DNA of 64,000 bases. Origin: Leucocoprinus leucothites. Lineage: Eukaryota > Basidiomycota > Agaricomycetes > Agaricales > Agaricaceae. Under the pieces are notes generated by a model. That model was not told the DNA's origin. It saw only the letters and a list, made by a program, of their open reading frames with translations, and did not search any database. A program made the translations under genes and the position numbers. Location of the stretch: NCBI GenBank assembly GCA_013368445.1, contig JAACJO010000007.1, forward strand, positions 186,001 through 250,000. The letters are read 5' to 3'. Below are positions 34,464 to 46,495 of the stretch, piece by piece (positions within the stretch are counted from its first letter, which is position 1; each line of letters opens with the position of its first letter).

Positions 34464-36969
34464 TCAATACATATAACGGAAGAGCGGAGATTCAGGCCCA
34501 GCTGCAAGATTTTCTGTCTTAACGTCTTGCGGCCGGATGTTCACCCCTTGAGCTCTATTCCGCTTTTTGTTGTCAAAGCGCATCCAGATGCCCATTCTTT
34601 CAACGGCTTCAGTCAGTCATCAGTGTACCGGTCTCCATGGTAGAAACTCACCCTGCAACGAGGATAAAGCAGATCGCCCCAGAAACAGCTTCATGATTCT
34701 AGGTAAAAAGGTGGGCAAGACACCATTGTTAACTATGCTCACCAGACGTTATCAATGCTATTAGTGCCCGTGGTTAGATTGTGGCCCCGACTATAACACA
34801 GCTACTCACCGGGCACGTATTTTGGCTCGTCCTGCGCTCGAAATACATTCGTGGAGATCAAACCAGCCGAATTTGCAATGGCGACTGTTGAAACAGTCAT
34901 TCCAGGAGCTGACACCTTAGAGTATGCCCAAGTGTACTTACCCATGATACCAGCCACTAATGCACGTCGTGATTCTTGGGGTGTGTTGTTTGCATACCTG
35001 AATTGATCGTGAGTATGGCAACTAGCCCAACACCAATTACCCACCAAGTGGCCACAAGAACGGATGGAGCAAAGGCCTTGTAATTACCCTTTAGTTACCT
35101 GTGCAATATCAGACTTCAGGGAACACGTACCCCCATTGTTAAAAGAAAACAAGCGAAATACGCTGCACCCTTATGACCCACAACATCGATACAACCGAGG
35201 ATAATGAACCCAGTCAAACCAATAAGTAGAGGAATGCATCTGATGTGCTCGTAAACCTCACAGAGTCAACCTCGTCTAGTCAATAACTCACATGTGAATC
35301 GAGCGTTCCCTGAAATAATCCGAGGAGAATGTCAGTACGAGTAATGTGACGGCGCCAACGACATTCGGCGCCACAGTGAACAGATTGGTCTTGACAGTTG
35401 AATACCCGAGGCTGGCAACAATCTGGGGCAAGAAGTTGTTGACGCTTGCCAGAGGAACGCCGAACGTCAAGTTAACTGCTGCCCAGATCCTGTAGTAATC
35501 ATAAGACGAGGGAAAGGTGATCGGCGAAAGATAATGATGGGACGTACCAATACATCGGATTCTCAAGGACCCGGAAACTATCACGGATGCTGAGTTTTTC
35601 GTCAACCGTCACGGATGAATCTGAAAGAATCCTTATCCTCGCTATCTCCTTTTCACGTGGGTTTAGATACCACCATGTTGCTGGGGAACGAGGGAGCCAG
35701 AAGAAAGCAATCAAAGCAAATATCACCGTTGAAGCACCTGTGTCAGTGGTAGCGCGAAATTGTTCACATGTGAAACGAAGCACACAAATCGTAGATAAGT
35801 ACCTTCAATCCAGAACAGGAATTGCCATCCCTTGTATTTCGAATGCTTGATGTGGAAAACTCCGAAAGCGATGAGACCTGACCAATGGTTATCCTTCACT
35901 GGACTGAAGATCGCCTCAAGTTTGGGTCCAGCTAACCTGAGAAAGCACCAGAAATAGCAGACATTGCTTGAAGGCAAGGTTAGCCCGTAATATGCTGCAC
36001 CCGAGGGGACTGTACCATAAAAGATGCCGAGTCTAGAAGCCAGCTCGTTCCTCTTGTAAAATGTCGATAGATAGAATAAAACTCCGGGGAGCATTGCAGC
36101 TTCGAAGATCCCTAAGAAGAAGCGGATGGCGAATACCTCTACGATGGCGATGAGCATTGTACCTGAGGATTGGATCCCAGTACCCACGGGAGAATCCCCG
36201 CGCAACGGTTGATAAAAGAGACCTAGGAAGCCAGTCAGTGACGCTTACAAGGATAGCAATTGTCTGACGAGACACTACTGACATTGATCCCTAAAAACAA
36301 CATCAGGCACAGGAAGCCAGAATACTACCACGGACACTTACAAAGCCTATCATCATAATGGGGAGAACACGAGCCGCAGAGTAGCGTTTTGCGATAAGAG
36401 AGATAGGTGTGCCCGCCCTGAGCATCCTTCAGTGAAGGAGAAGCGGTGGGTGATGAAATTGACTGAAATTGACTTACAAACAGAACGGAACCTACAAGTA
36501 GCCGTGAGCTGGAACGTAATAAACGCTTGGTTAAGACGCACATAGAAAACCATGACAAGGATATAATACTGGAAGAACTTCAGTCTACAGATATTGATAA
36601 ATCACAAACGAGTTCCGTACTTGATTGCCTGTCAGTCCAATGTCCTTTTTGTGGGTAGTATCAATAACCGCTCAAGCTGCCAATCAATTGGATACTCACC
36701 TTGTCCCATCCTGCCGTTTTGGCGTTGCCGACGTTACCCTTATCAAGAGCGTTGCACAGATACCTGGAAAATCTGAATGAGAGATTATATGTTAATTTTT
36801 TGAAGGTTCCCCACATGAGCGCCAGAGGAGCGAGCAAGCAAATGTCGTATTTGCGTCTCAACCTCCGCTCTTCTACTGCGCTGTATGCTTCGCTTTGAGA
36901 GACTGTCTCATGGCGTTCGTTCTCGTGAATACTACCAGATATCTTGTCCTGGGATTTTGCATCCATCAT
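34464..36969 (-). CDS. MFS transporter, anion:cation symporter (Dal5/allantoate permease-like) family
   Basis: Multi-exon (about 14) minus-strand gene starting MMDAKSQDKISG with a hydrophilic N-terminal tail. First membrane block is EERRLRRKYDICLLAPLALMW, then LDKGNVGNAKTAGWDKDIGLTGNQFFQYYILVMVFYVPFCLAGTPISLIAKRYSAARVLPIMMIG, the ACS-family TM1-TM3 region. Later exons give RFFLGIFEAAMLPGVLFYLSTFYKRNELASRLG (MFS cytosolic loop motif), VIFALIAFFWLPRSPATWWYLNPREKEIARIR, IWAAVNLTFGVPLASVNNFLPQIVASLG, TPQESRRALVAGI and NSAGLISTNVFRAQDEPKYVP. The C-terminal part is PALITSAVSGAICFILVAG, MGIWMRFDNKKRNRAQGV. Family members carry allantoate, ureidosuccinate, dipeptides or nicotinate; substrate here is not predicted. 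Divergent from the D-serine dehydratase gene with 562 bp between starts. Confidence 0.85.
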
Positions 36970-37531
36970 AAAGATCGGTGACGCGGGTTGGCTCCTGAGA
37001 AGTCAAGGGAGATGAAGGTCTTTCTCGCCTGGATTAAAAGGCGAGGCTCAGACTACATCCCAAGCTCCATTCAGCTGCCCTCCACTCGAATTTAAATTGA
37101 GCTATGCATGCGTTTACCCACGAGAAGATATAAGTATAGTTGCACCTGACCTATACTTCGTTTATCGCCATCTCCCGCCTATTTCGCACTCCCGAATATG
37201 CATACCCTACCATGTGCTACAAAGACTTGACGGTATAGCATACAGAACCGGAGCTTTACTCATTTCCAACAAACCGTCCCTTCCAACACTTCAACCAGCG
37301 GGAGATATTAAGTATCAAAATTGCTTTCGCTTGTATGGCTTCTGTGACTCCTGTCTAAAATCATCCCGCGGTGGAGGATCATACATATTGAGCTAAGCAA
37401 GGCTCCGCATGGCTTTGATCGATGTGATTTATCTTGTGTTAAATATAGCGCATCAATTCAGGTGTGCAGAGATAGGATTCACACACTTCACTTTCCGGTT
37501 CTCCATCTACAATCACTAGCCTGTAAACACC
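36970..37531. promoter_or_regulatory. Divergent promoter, MFS transporter and D-serine dehydratase
   Basis: This 562-bp region contains no supported gene. A TATA-like AAATATAG lies near 37440, about 90 bp upstream of the dehydratase ATG at 37532, and an A/T-rich TTTAAATT lies near 37092 on the MFS side. Confidence 0.4.
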
Positions 37532-39109
37532 ATGGTCACACAAACCACTACCCCATATCACTTGCTCCTGGGCCCGAGTAAAGCTGCTCTACGGAATGAA
37601 TTTCTTGGGAAATCGCTGGATATTGTCAGGACCCCAGCGTTGGTTATAGATCGGAATGTATTCGCACAAAACTGTGCTCAAATGCACCGAAGGGCTTCAG
37701 AGTGGGGCGCCAATTTCAGGGCTCACCTAAAAACACATAAGGTATGGGTCCAGTGACGTTTTTTCTTCACGCTATTTGTAAAGCGATCGTGTCGTTTATA
37801 GACAACGGAAGGAACGAGGTTACAGCTCGTTTCTGAGGGTGGGCGTTCAAATGCTGTGGTTGTATCGACCCTTCTGGAGGCATGGGCAGTCGTCAATAAT
37901 GGTTTAGTGAAAGACGGAACGGTAAAGGACGTAAGCTGAATTCTACTTTTTGTCGTCCATCAGGAAAGACGATGCAAGCACAGATTTTGTATGGCTTACC
38001 AGTCGGTGTCGATAAAATAGCCGATTTGTCAAAGTTACGACAAGAAGTAGAACCTCATGGTGCCGTTGTACGGCTGTTGGTCGACCACCCGGATCAAATC
38101 AAGTACCTAGAAGAATTCGAAAAGAAAGTCAGTCTGTTTCGAACTTGGTCAGTGTTCATAAAGGTCCACGGAGGTCAAAAGTAAGCGCATTCATCGTTCC
38201 GTTTCGTATTCAGCTTAGACAACACTCAATAGTCGTGCTGGTGTTCGCCCCGAATCACCAGACTTCCTGGATCTCGTCAAACGACTCCTCGCCTCGCCGG
38301 CGGTATCGATTCACGGATTCTATGGTCACGCTGGGAATTCCTACGGCTCGACATCTCTTTTTGAAGCTACTTCTTTCTTGTCAGGAGAAGTGCAGACTGT
38401 GAACAAGGCCGCCGAAATCACATTGAATGAGATCTCTGCCCTCTCTGAGGTCGGTCATTACACACAGCCATTCATTTTGTCGGTTGGTTCCACGCCAACG
38501 GCGCACGCAGCTGGTGCGGGTGCAAGGCAGCTCCTATCACAAACACTTCGCGGAAAATTGGAGCTGCATGCCGGTGAGTGGAAAGATCATCCAACCGCAG
38601 AGCCGCGATTAAACGCATTGGGACAGGAAACTATCCGATGCTAGATCTGCAGCAGCAGCACACAACGTTGATAACTGCGCCACAGGTATCGCAGAGAGTA
38701 AGGGCCACAGTGATATCGTATTATCCAGGACGTGGGTCAAACGGGGAGGATGAAGCCTTGGTGGATGCTGGCGCAATTGCTTTCAGTAAAGATACCGGCC
38801 CATCCGGGGGTTATGGGGAAGTCATCGGCAAAGCTTGGAAGCTCTCTCGTATATCTCAAGAGCATGGAATCTTGACGCAAACAAAAGATGACGTAGGAGA
38901 GAAGAGCACACTCGCGATAGGGACAGTGGTCGAGATCATCGGTCAACACGCTTGCCTGATTGCAGCAGTACGTCATGACGATGGTGTAACGTGATTGACT
39001 GGCTGAGAAATTTTTGACGCAGGGACATCCATGGTATTATATTGTTGATAGAACGGTGAGCGAAGGGCAAGAGATCGTTGACGTATGGGTACCGTGGAAG
39101 GGCTGGTAG
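37532..39109 (+). CDS. DSD1: D-serine dehydratase (fold-type III PLP enzyme, DSD1-like)
   Basis: Spliced order: LDIVRTPALVIDRNVFAQNCAQMHRRA (N-terminal alanine-racemase-like barrel start), GANFRAHLKTHKTTEGTRLQL, where the Lys of HLKTHK is the PLP Schiff-base residue in this family, then LLEAWAVVNNG, ILYGLPVGVDKI, FIKVHGGQNRAGV, GFYGHAGNSYGS, and SVGSTPTAHAAG (phosphate-binding). The C-terminal region reads VISYYPGRGSNGEDEALVDAGAIAFSKDTGP and VVEIIGQHACLIAAGHPWYYIVDRT, with the H-x-C zinc-site residues in QHACL typical of fungal and animal D-serine dehydratase. It degrades D-serine to pyruvate and ammonia. Related D-threonine aldolases lack the same tail. About seven introns, one between HLKTHK and TTEGT. 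Confidence 0.9.
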
Positions 39110-39305
39110 CCAACTAGCAGCTCATAGAACAGAGGGCTTGAATAGTATAGTCCCTAGATAGTAGAGTCTAAAATGGCCGGTCACGTGCAAATGCACTGGA
39201 TGGCACCAGGCAGAAAGCAATGACATGAGGCTTCAGGTAAGGTGACCACTCGTCTACAGACTCCACAACGCCGTAGTGGTCACTCTCTGTCTTATCCAGT
39301 TTACT

Positions 39306-40389
39306 ATGTCAGTAAATGACTATGACGCAGATGCCACCGAACTTTTAGAGACCTATGGTTCGTTCTCCGTCGCACCCCAGGTTCGACCAGGGCTCACCAG
39401 TCACAGACTTTCTCATGAAATACATAATTATTGGTACGGTCTTCAAAAAGAAATCACGACGGCACATTTACCCATGGCACTCTTGTAGGCGAGGCGGGAA
39501 CAGGCAAATCGTGCCTATTGCACCATTTCACACATAATTCATGTACGACTCGAACTCACATCCAAATCTCCTAGTACTCATGTTTATTCAGTCAAGGATC
39601 ACTCGCAGCATACCATAGGTGTTGAGTTTTCGAGCCGGACAGTTAAGCTTGGAGAGAAGCGGATAAAGCTGCAAGTAAGTCTCCTGACAATAGTCGGTTA
39701 CTTTGTCACTCATGTTATGTTCGTTTAGCTTTGGGATACGGCTGGCCAAGAACGCTTCAGGTATGGTTGTTGTTTCTTTCAGCTTTATTCAATGGCTCAT
39801 GGACTAGATCCGTCACTCGGAGTTATTATCGGGGGGCAGCAGGGGCGATCTTAGTTTATGACATTACGAAGTGCGTATAGCTCTCCATCTCCATTGATAT
39901 TATCTTATGAGACTTCAGTCGTGATTCGTTTATGAACTTGGGGCGTTGGCTAGCGGACGCACGAGCACTTGCTAGCTCTCACCTTGTCGCTGTCTTAGTG
40001 GGTAACAAATCAGACCGTGAAGAAGACAGGGAAGTTGAATGGGCGGAAGCGAGCCAGTGGGCGGCGCAGAACGGTACTTACAGTCAAATCTTCCACTCTC
40101 CTCTTGTTGCTCAGTTCTTCTAGATGTTCACTTCCTCGAAGCGTCATCGCTGACAGGGGACAATGTTGAAGCACCCTTTCTTCTGGCGGCTCGAGCGATA
40201 CTATTGGCCATCGAGTCCGGTGCTCTTGACCCCGAAAAAGCAGGAAGTGGCGTCAGCTATGGGGACAGGGCGCTTCGTCGGGTCAATAGCTCAAGCCGAT
40301 TGAGCTTCGGAAGTTTGAGTGGTAATCGACGTAAGGGAAGCGTAAAACTGAAAGTGAAGAGCTGGATTCCTGGCTCTAAATGTTGTTGA
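39306..40389 (+). CDS. RAB4: Rab GTPase, Rab4 subfamily
   Basis: Start MSVNDYDADATELLETYDFLMKYIIIG. G1 is GEAGTGKSCLLHHF, then [54 protein letters not shown] (switch I, switch II with DTAGQERF), GRWLADARALASSHLVAVLVGNKSDREEDREV (NKxD), and FLEASSLTGDNVEAPF (G5). LESGALDPEKAGSGVSYGDRALRR is the Rab4-type hypervariable stretch, and the C terminus ends GSKCC, a double-Cys geranylgeranylation site. Rab4 acts in fast recycling from early endosomes; budding yeast lacks it but many filamentous fungi keep it. Splices at about 39361, 39432, 39538, 39672, 39760 and 39870 keep the frame; an intron near 40070-40125 separates AAQN from DVHFLEASS. Confidence 0.93.
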
Positions 40390-41304
40390 TGAGTCCCCGG
40401 AGTGAGTTCGGAGACTAATCTCACTTTCCGTGCTGATAAGAACAGACCCAAGATAGCCCTCTTTGCCTCACCTACCTCTTCTACGCGGAAACTCTTATTG
40501 CCGGATACCCTGTGATGTTGTTATACCAAGGCATGGTGCTATCTTCCTCTTTTTGCCTTTGTGCCCCGGCTTTCACTACAAACCTACCATCACTATCTTT
40601 CATCGCAATCTAGATTTATGCTTTCTGTAATCCACTGCCGATTTATCCGTAATCTATCATAGCTGATGTATTGCGCTTTGTTTATTCTTCAGTGTATATT
40701 CATAATCTTTCTCGACATATGAACCTCATGCTTGCGAAGAAGTTTCTTGGAATTAACCTTCAGCTTACGTACCGTGCGGGGTATCGTGCATATGGCCACT
40801 CGTGCGTCTATCTGGCCCTTCAAGAGCCGTTAGGCTCCAAAAGGGTGAATTCGGCTGTTGCACCCGTTCGTGTCCATGTTGTTCATACTTATACCTCGGG
40901 TCCCCGCTTGGAAGCAACTCTATATGTGATTCTTTCCCATTGTTCGCATGGTCTTGACGACACTAGTACGCGACTATTCTTACACTTCATGCGGGTGGGG
41001 CCTAGTATTCTTCCTATAGTGCATGGCGTGCGATCAAGTGACCAAACGTCCGCAGGCGATTCGATATCCTACTTCTCGGGAAATATATCGCTCGCACGTC
41101 GGCAACACATATTATAATGAACCCATCTGCTCCTGGGTAACCCTCTAGGCACCTTGGTGCCCCAGGTACTCGTTGGTTTTAAGAGGGTACGTCTCCTTGC
41201 GCTTCAATCTTTTCTGCCCACGATTTTTCGGTCCTGGCGATCGTTTCTCTTGGCTTTTATTCAATGTTCAAGTTTTCGTGAGCTCTCGGGCTAACTAACC
41301 CGCT
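40390..41304. other. Gene-poor intergenic stretch
   Basis: A 915-bp gap between the Rab4 stop and the start of the first Ser/Thr-rich membrane protein. A 148-codon open frame at 40671-41117 was examined: composition is not protein-like for a fungal gene, there is no motif, and I do not support it. The right end (41150-41304) is pyrimidine-rich and likely promoter. Confidence 0.5.
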
Positions 41305-43301
41305 ATGTCCTCTCAAGGATCTACCGCTTTGTCGCCAAATACAACCGAAGGAAGTTCTAATTCATCCTCAAACACATTCAACACACCACCGGAGGGGTTT
41401 TCATCCTCTGTATGAGTGTTCATTTCGATTTCTGTCTAACTTGAAACCTGAACGCCCCATTAGCTGATTTCTCTACCACCCACTAACTTAGACATCCACT
41501 CAACATCCATTGTCAGTTAGTTCCCATCGTATTTCCAGGAGTTTTCTCAAGACCAGATTCAGCCGATCATTCCCCAATCGTCGGATTCCGGTTTGCCCTC
41601 CCTGACGGCCTCAAGTGATCTGCCGATGACATCTTCGGGAACTTCATCAGGCCCACGATCTATTATATCATCCCAGCCGATACAAACGAACCCCAAAGGC
41701 GATTCCCCCGCTGCAGACACCGAAACTACTGCGTGCGTTGTGCATTTCATTCCCGACAACGTTTATTCACTATTTCTTAGGCCAATGGCATCGAATACAC
41801 CCAAACCTTCTAATACCACCAACACTCGTGATGATTCAGCCTCAGGACCTACGACACCCCCCGCTGATAACAGTAGTACGACCAACAGCGGCACAACCAA
41901 GGCCCCGCCCTCGACTTCATCCGAGAAGCCAACGACGTCCGCTTCAACGAGGGACAATGCTCAGACAGCTACTAGTCCTGGCAATGGGAGTTCAGGAAAA
42001 CCACCAGGAGGAAACACTGCTCCGCCTACGAGTACTAAACGTACTCCAACAAGTATCGCTGGTAAGACCAGCACTTCTTCAGCTTGAGAGCAAGTCCTGA
42101 TTTTGACCAGTCGTTCGCCCGTCGAATACGTCTACTGTATTCACGACGATTACGAGCTCGCCAGAATCGACGCTTCGGGTCCCGAGCTCTATCCCAGTCA
42201 CCAATTCGATCAATGGCATAGTTTCTTTGACTGCACCTCCCCTGATTACGGTTCTCAGCACGTCAACCCAAGCCGACGGCGCATTTGTTACTTTCACACA
42301 TCTAGTAGCCAACCCAGGCTCTGCTGACAATTCTAATCGATCAAACGGGTAAGATACATATATTCAAGTGCCTGGCTGCTCGGTGTTGATACGGATCTTA
42401 AGGTTTCTAGCAAATCAAGGACAAGTTGCTGGCGTCTTCACCGTCGTGGGAGTCGTAACTTCAGCTCTCATTGTTGCGCTCTTCTGGTTTATCAGGCGTT
42501 GCCGCCGAAGACAACGACGCAAGGCTTGGTTCGATTCATTGCGACAATACCCGCCTTCACCATTCGCGGAAGCTTCATATCGAGAGCCACATGAAACGAG
42601 TTTGATGCGTTCGGTCCAAACGACATCAGAAGCCCTACATGAACCACACCTTGTCAGCTATCATGACCCTGGATATAGACCTCGATCACAGGCCGAATCT
42701 ACGGATGAATCGATTAGTCTGGGATTGACGGGTGTTGGAACCACGGCAAGAGGTAGAATCATACCACTACGACGTCCACCTTCAGGTGGCGATCCCTTCC
42801 GTGACCCTCCTCATGCCCCACAAAACACCCCTGTCAGCATTTCTCCCAATCGCGGGAGGCTGCCGGTACCGTCTGGTGCTTCGATCGCACCGTCAAGCCC
42901 CTCTATCTATCCCGAAAGCTTACCGCCTACGGACGATACCTCAAGCCCCACTGATTCAGAACCAAAGCCACAATTGCGAACCTTCCCAGAACCACTGCTG
43001 CATCGCTCCCTCAACACTGGTCAGTCGGGTGCACCACCTCGTCCACCCCGCTCGCATCTTCGAGATTCTCAAAAACCGACCGATTTTATTCCTTTGACCC
43101 CTCCTTCATCACAAGGGCACTCTAAACTTGCTAGTCCCGAAACACAATATGCTGGTCTACCTGAGCCATTTACACCGCGAACTTGGCTGAACGTAAGACT
43201 ATATAATTTTCCTCCTAAGCCTCCTCAAACACTGACCTCCAACCTAATCTTAGGTGAGACCACGCACCGCTCCAGAAACATCGACTTCCCGGGCCTCATG
43301 A
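41305..43301 (+). CDS. Ser/Thr-rich single-pass membrane protein (copy 1), mucin-like ectodomain
   Basis: Start MSSQGSTALSPNTTEGSS. The first about 250 residues are Ser/Thr/Pro/Asn-rich with several N-x-[ST] sites (SNTTNT, NSSSN), then VFTTITSSPESTLRVPSS and ITVLSTSTQADGAFVTFTHLVANPG, a Gly/Asn linker, and one hydrophobic helix GVFTVVGVVTSALIVALFWFI followed by RRCRRRQRRKAWFD (stop transfer). The cytosolic tail of about 250 residues is Pro/Ser-rich (YHDPGYRPR, RPPSGGDPFRDPP). The last exon gives VRPRTAPETSTSRAS. There is no cleavable signal peptide, so the single helix would act as both signal and anchor with the S/T-rich part outside (inference). It resembles in layout fungal Wsc/Mid2-like cell-wall sensors, but the Wsc Cys domain is absent. 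It is a paralogue of the gene at 49054-50778 on the other strand. Confidence 0.75.
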
Positions 43302-43681
43302 GGAACTTCGGAAGAGCGGTGATATTCCTGCTACGACACGCACATGATGACCCTTCCCATACATATGCAATATCATCTCTATAAAAAGATAAGAGAAAGA
43401 AACGGACTTCCGCCATTCGCTGTATTCTACTACTATTTGATGAGCATGTGTTCCCCGTACATGTGTATTACTATGAACTCAGAAATACTCTCGACACGTA
43501 TGCATACGTGGTCTTCGATCACATTGATGAGGACCAATGCCAAACTGGGTTGAATCAGATTTCCATGAGATTCCCGTTGAGCACGCAAGCGTGTATTCTG
43601 TTTCATACACGAGGCATAACGAATGGTCAGGAATTTCCGGACGAAGATGAGTACGCTACACAGTTATTGTTTTGAATTCCA
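43302..43681. other. Convergent 3' region
   Basis: A 380-bp gap between the stops of copy 1 of the Ser/Thr-rich gene and of the isochorismatase gene. I see no gene. Small open frames here are short and unsupported. Confidence 0.4.
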
Positions 43682-45354
43682 TCAAAGCGCAGTATTACCG
43701 TGACTGGCAGCGGTGATAATCTTGCTCGTATCTGTGATGAAACCGTAACTCTGCAATTAACAAGGTGAACGAATCAGTACAGATCCATTTCCCAAGCTTA
43801 ACGGAAATGGGTTGCCGGTGGGGCAAGTGTGGACGAGAGAAATAAAACACTCACGCTCCCAGCGTTGTATGTAACGTTTTCGTAACCACCAGGCGACGTC
43901 GTCGCAGTTGCGTCCTCAACCAGAATGCAATCATATCCTCGGAAGTATGCATCGGCTAAGGTACCCAAAACACACTACCAGGGTCACATTATCAGTATCG
44001 ATTAAACATTGCGTGGAGCATCACGGCCATTTGAGATATTGTCGTCGAGTCAATCGCGGACCGCTCGAGGCCGCCAACCCCTTGTTGATCCTGTCCTTCA
44101 CCAGATGATGGTGATGGACCTATCTTTCGGAGTAGTGGTGGGCCTCTGCTGTCGAGCATTGGGTACGCCACAGCGAATACCTTTGCATACAAGGTACCTA
44201 TGCCGAGAATATCGTGACTTCTCGGTACGCTCGGTGATTGTTCGACCGCCGGACAGACGGGTTGTCAATACTTTGATGTGTACATAACCACTGTGTCTCG
44301 AGCTGACAGTGGCAGATCCGCCACTAGACCCACGAACCGCGAATGTGGCATCAAGCGCTCAAGAAGAGTCAACGTACCTGATCAGTGTTAACACCAGAGA
44401 AGAATAAAGTCTTAATTCCATTCTCTTTCAGATAGAGGTCAAGCGCCGTTTGATACCCCCACAGTCCACTCATCCTGAGTCCTAAGTAAGGATATGATCT
44501 GAAATACCACTATTGTTGTTCAAACACCCACCTGTTCTTGTGAATCCAGACGTCTGTTCCTTTGGCCTTTCCGGCTTCGTATTCCGCCTGCAGAGGCCCA
44601 TAGAGGGCTGAATTATATTCGCCGCGCATCAGAAGTCTCCCGAATTTCCCGGCCAGCTGTGACCCAAATCCGCCTCCTCCGCTCTTACGGAAGCCACGCG
44701 CAAGTGCAGGTGGGAGGGTTTTAAGCTCGAAATCAGTCAAACCCCAATTGCTAAACCCCCGATGTTAATCGCTCAGTAGGCCTTTCATGCTTTGATAGTA
44801 CTTACACCCAAAGAACTTTCATGTCCATCTCTCTCATCTTCGGCACGACATCCATCAGGGGTTGAACACAGGCTAACCCTTTCGGGTGGTTCCTCAACTC
44901 GGGATGCAAGAAGAAACTGGGATTGCAGTCAGGCGCCACTCTCAGGAGTTCGAGCTCATCATTACACATACTTCTGCATATCAATCACTATTAATGCGCA
45001 TTTGTCCTTGCTCACTCTGATCCTCCTCCTCGGTTCTCCACCAACCTCGATCTCGACTTGAGTCTTAGTGTCTAACGCGGGTGCCTTCTCTTGTTCTTTG
45101 GCAGTACTTCCATTGGCTGGTGTGGCACCATTGGGCTCCTGGTCTTCACCAGAATGGACCCAATGACTCCTTGTTAGATCCGTCAGCCCATCAGGGTATT
45201 CGACCCAAAAGCCTGCAGCGCCCTCAACATCAAGTGAACCTCCGTACACTGTAGGACTTTGAACATAAGGCCGGGATGTCATTCCGAGGATCGGAGTGTC
45301 GTGGAGTGGGATTGGCTCTGCAGCTGGAGCTGTCGTGGGTGCTGTGTCTGGCAT
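43682..45354 (-). CDS. Isochorismatase-family cysteine hydrolase
   Basis: Exons encode KDKCALIVIDMQK (catalytic Asp of IDMQ), FFLHPELRNHPKG, MREMDMKVLWVNWGLTDFEL, WIHKNRMSGLWGYQTALDLYLKENGIKTLFFSGVNTDQ (catalytic Lys of HKNR), and CVLGTLADAYFRGYDCILVEDATATTSPGGYENVTYNAG, with nucleophile Cys. The family includes nicotinamidases, isochorismatases and carbamoyl hydrolases; substrate is not predicted here. Chosen start MPDTAPTTAPAAEP at 45354; an in-frame upstream ATG at 45549 would add 65 residues. An unusually long intron (43975-44377, 403 nt) splits the codons just before the catalytic Cys. The extra N-terminal about 140 residues (GGSLDVEGAAGFWVEYPDGLTDL) before the hydrolase fold is common in fungal homologues as far as I recall. 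Confidence 0.82.
43975..44377 (-). other. Atypically long intron (403 nt) in the isochorismatase gene
   Basis: Donor GTAC after ...NTDQ and acceptor TGGTAG before TGTGTTTTGGGT (Cys-Val-Leu-Gly). Other introns in this window are mostly 45-65 nt. It contains only small open frames and no repeat or RNA structure I can recognise. Confidence 0.65.
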
Positions 45355-46495
45355 ACAAAATACGGGGCTAATAGTTGCGAAGTTGCGGGAGAAAACGAGG
45401 CACTGGGGAAGTTTTAGCTTTTCAGGTGTTCTCTTGAGTTCGCTGTGGTACCGTATCGCAGAGGGAGTATTTCCGTCTTGTGAGGAGAGTAAGGGAATGA
45501 AAAAAGGGGTTGAAGGCGAGCAGAGCCTATGACGGACAAGATATAACACTAGCTGGGAGCCAAGATAAGTATCTCAGTTTCGCTACCACGGTTATTATCA
45601 TCTCTCTGGGAACCTTGTGGAGACCCGTGAGCTAGGGAAGTACACAGTCGGACGATGGTCCACATACGTCGTGCAAGATAAGTCAGATGTCCCATGACTT
45701 TTTCTTTCCCAGGTGTGGCAGCGAGGGTCCTGTTTGGAGGTTTGGTTCAGATATCTACATCGACAACACACAGAAGTTTATTATAGAAAAGTTTCTTCCG
45801 CAGAGAACGATTAAGCACGCTTGCCAGATTTGGAGGCGTCGAGTGTCCAGCCACCAGACTTGATCAAAATACCCAGCAAAAGTAGTTGGATGATAGAGGA
45901 AATTTCAAGGAAGCTGTCTTGGTGGTACTGGTTGTTCACTGAAAGCCGTCAAGCTTTGACTTGGCAAGTGTTTTGTACTACTGCCTTGTATGGCAGATTT
46001 CTGTCTAATCGCGTAAGGAGGCGTCTATCTTTTCCTCCAGCTTAAATGGGTACCAGCAGCAAGAGCAGCGGATATATCAATTTGTACAATTGTACCAAAC
46101 CAGTCTCAAGCCCTCGAATCATAGAAGAAGCCATGGATTTGGAGAGTACTAGTCCTACCACAGCTATAAGAACCTCATCGCCGGCTAAAATGAAGTCGAC
46201 ACTTCTAGTCAAGCTTGGCTTTCAAGAGCAAGTGGGGTAGGGATTTCCTTTCCCGGTCGGGATCTGAAGCGTTGATTATGTCCTTCATCACTAAAATATT
46301 AAGCGCCGGACGGGTGCTTATAGTGTACATCGTTCGTCGTAACCTGGTACCTGAGCCAAAATATGGAGTAGCATTAACTTGTTTCCTTGAATATGATGGC
46401 ATGGCCCGCTCTAGCCTCTGCTAATTTTCTCTGTATACTGCCTCGTCTATTAAAGCTATCGTGAAAATAAAGGAGGTGCTTAGTAGACGCGAGAG
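45355..46495. other. Intergenic 1.1 kb, with a possible small gene on the minus strand
   Basis: Promoters of the flanking divergent genes are expected at each end. The minus strand between 45811 and about 46184 reads as a candidate small membrane-protein gene, listed separately. Confidence 0.4.
45811..46184 (-). CDS. Candidate small multi-exon membrane protein, C-terminal part (speculative)
   Basis: Minus-strand segments 46184-46054, 46000-45982 and 45938-45811 join with GT...AG introns of 53 and 43 nt in a single frame. They give roughly DEVLIAVVGLVLSKSMASS, then VQLYKLIYPLLLLL, a short SAIQG stretch, and a C-terminal helix IIQLLLLGILIKSGGWTLDA ending in SKSGKRA. Two or three hydrophobic segments and a conserved-looking tail make it plausible, but the middle exon is only 19 nt and the first exon was not found. 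No family recognised; may be chance. Confidence 0.25.

Noticed and set aside
40671..41117. 148-codon plus-strand open frame in the intergenic stretch
   Set aside because: No domain or motif, atypical amino-acid mix (very His/Ser/Leu-rich without pattern), no splice partners, and no start context; likely chance in a gap.
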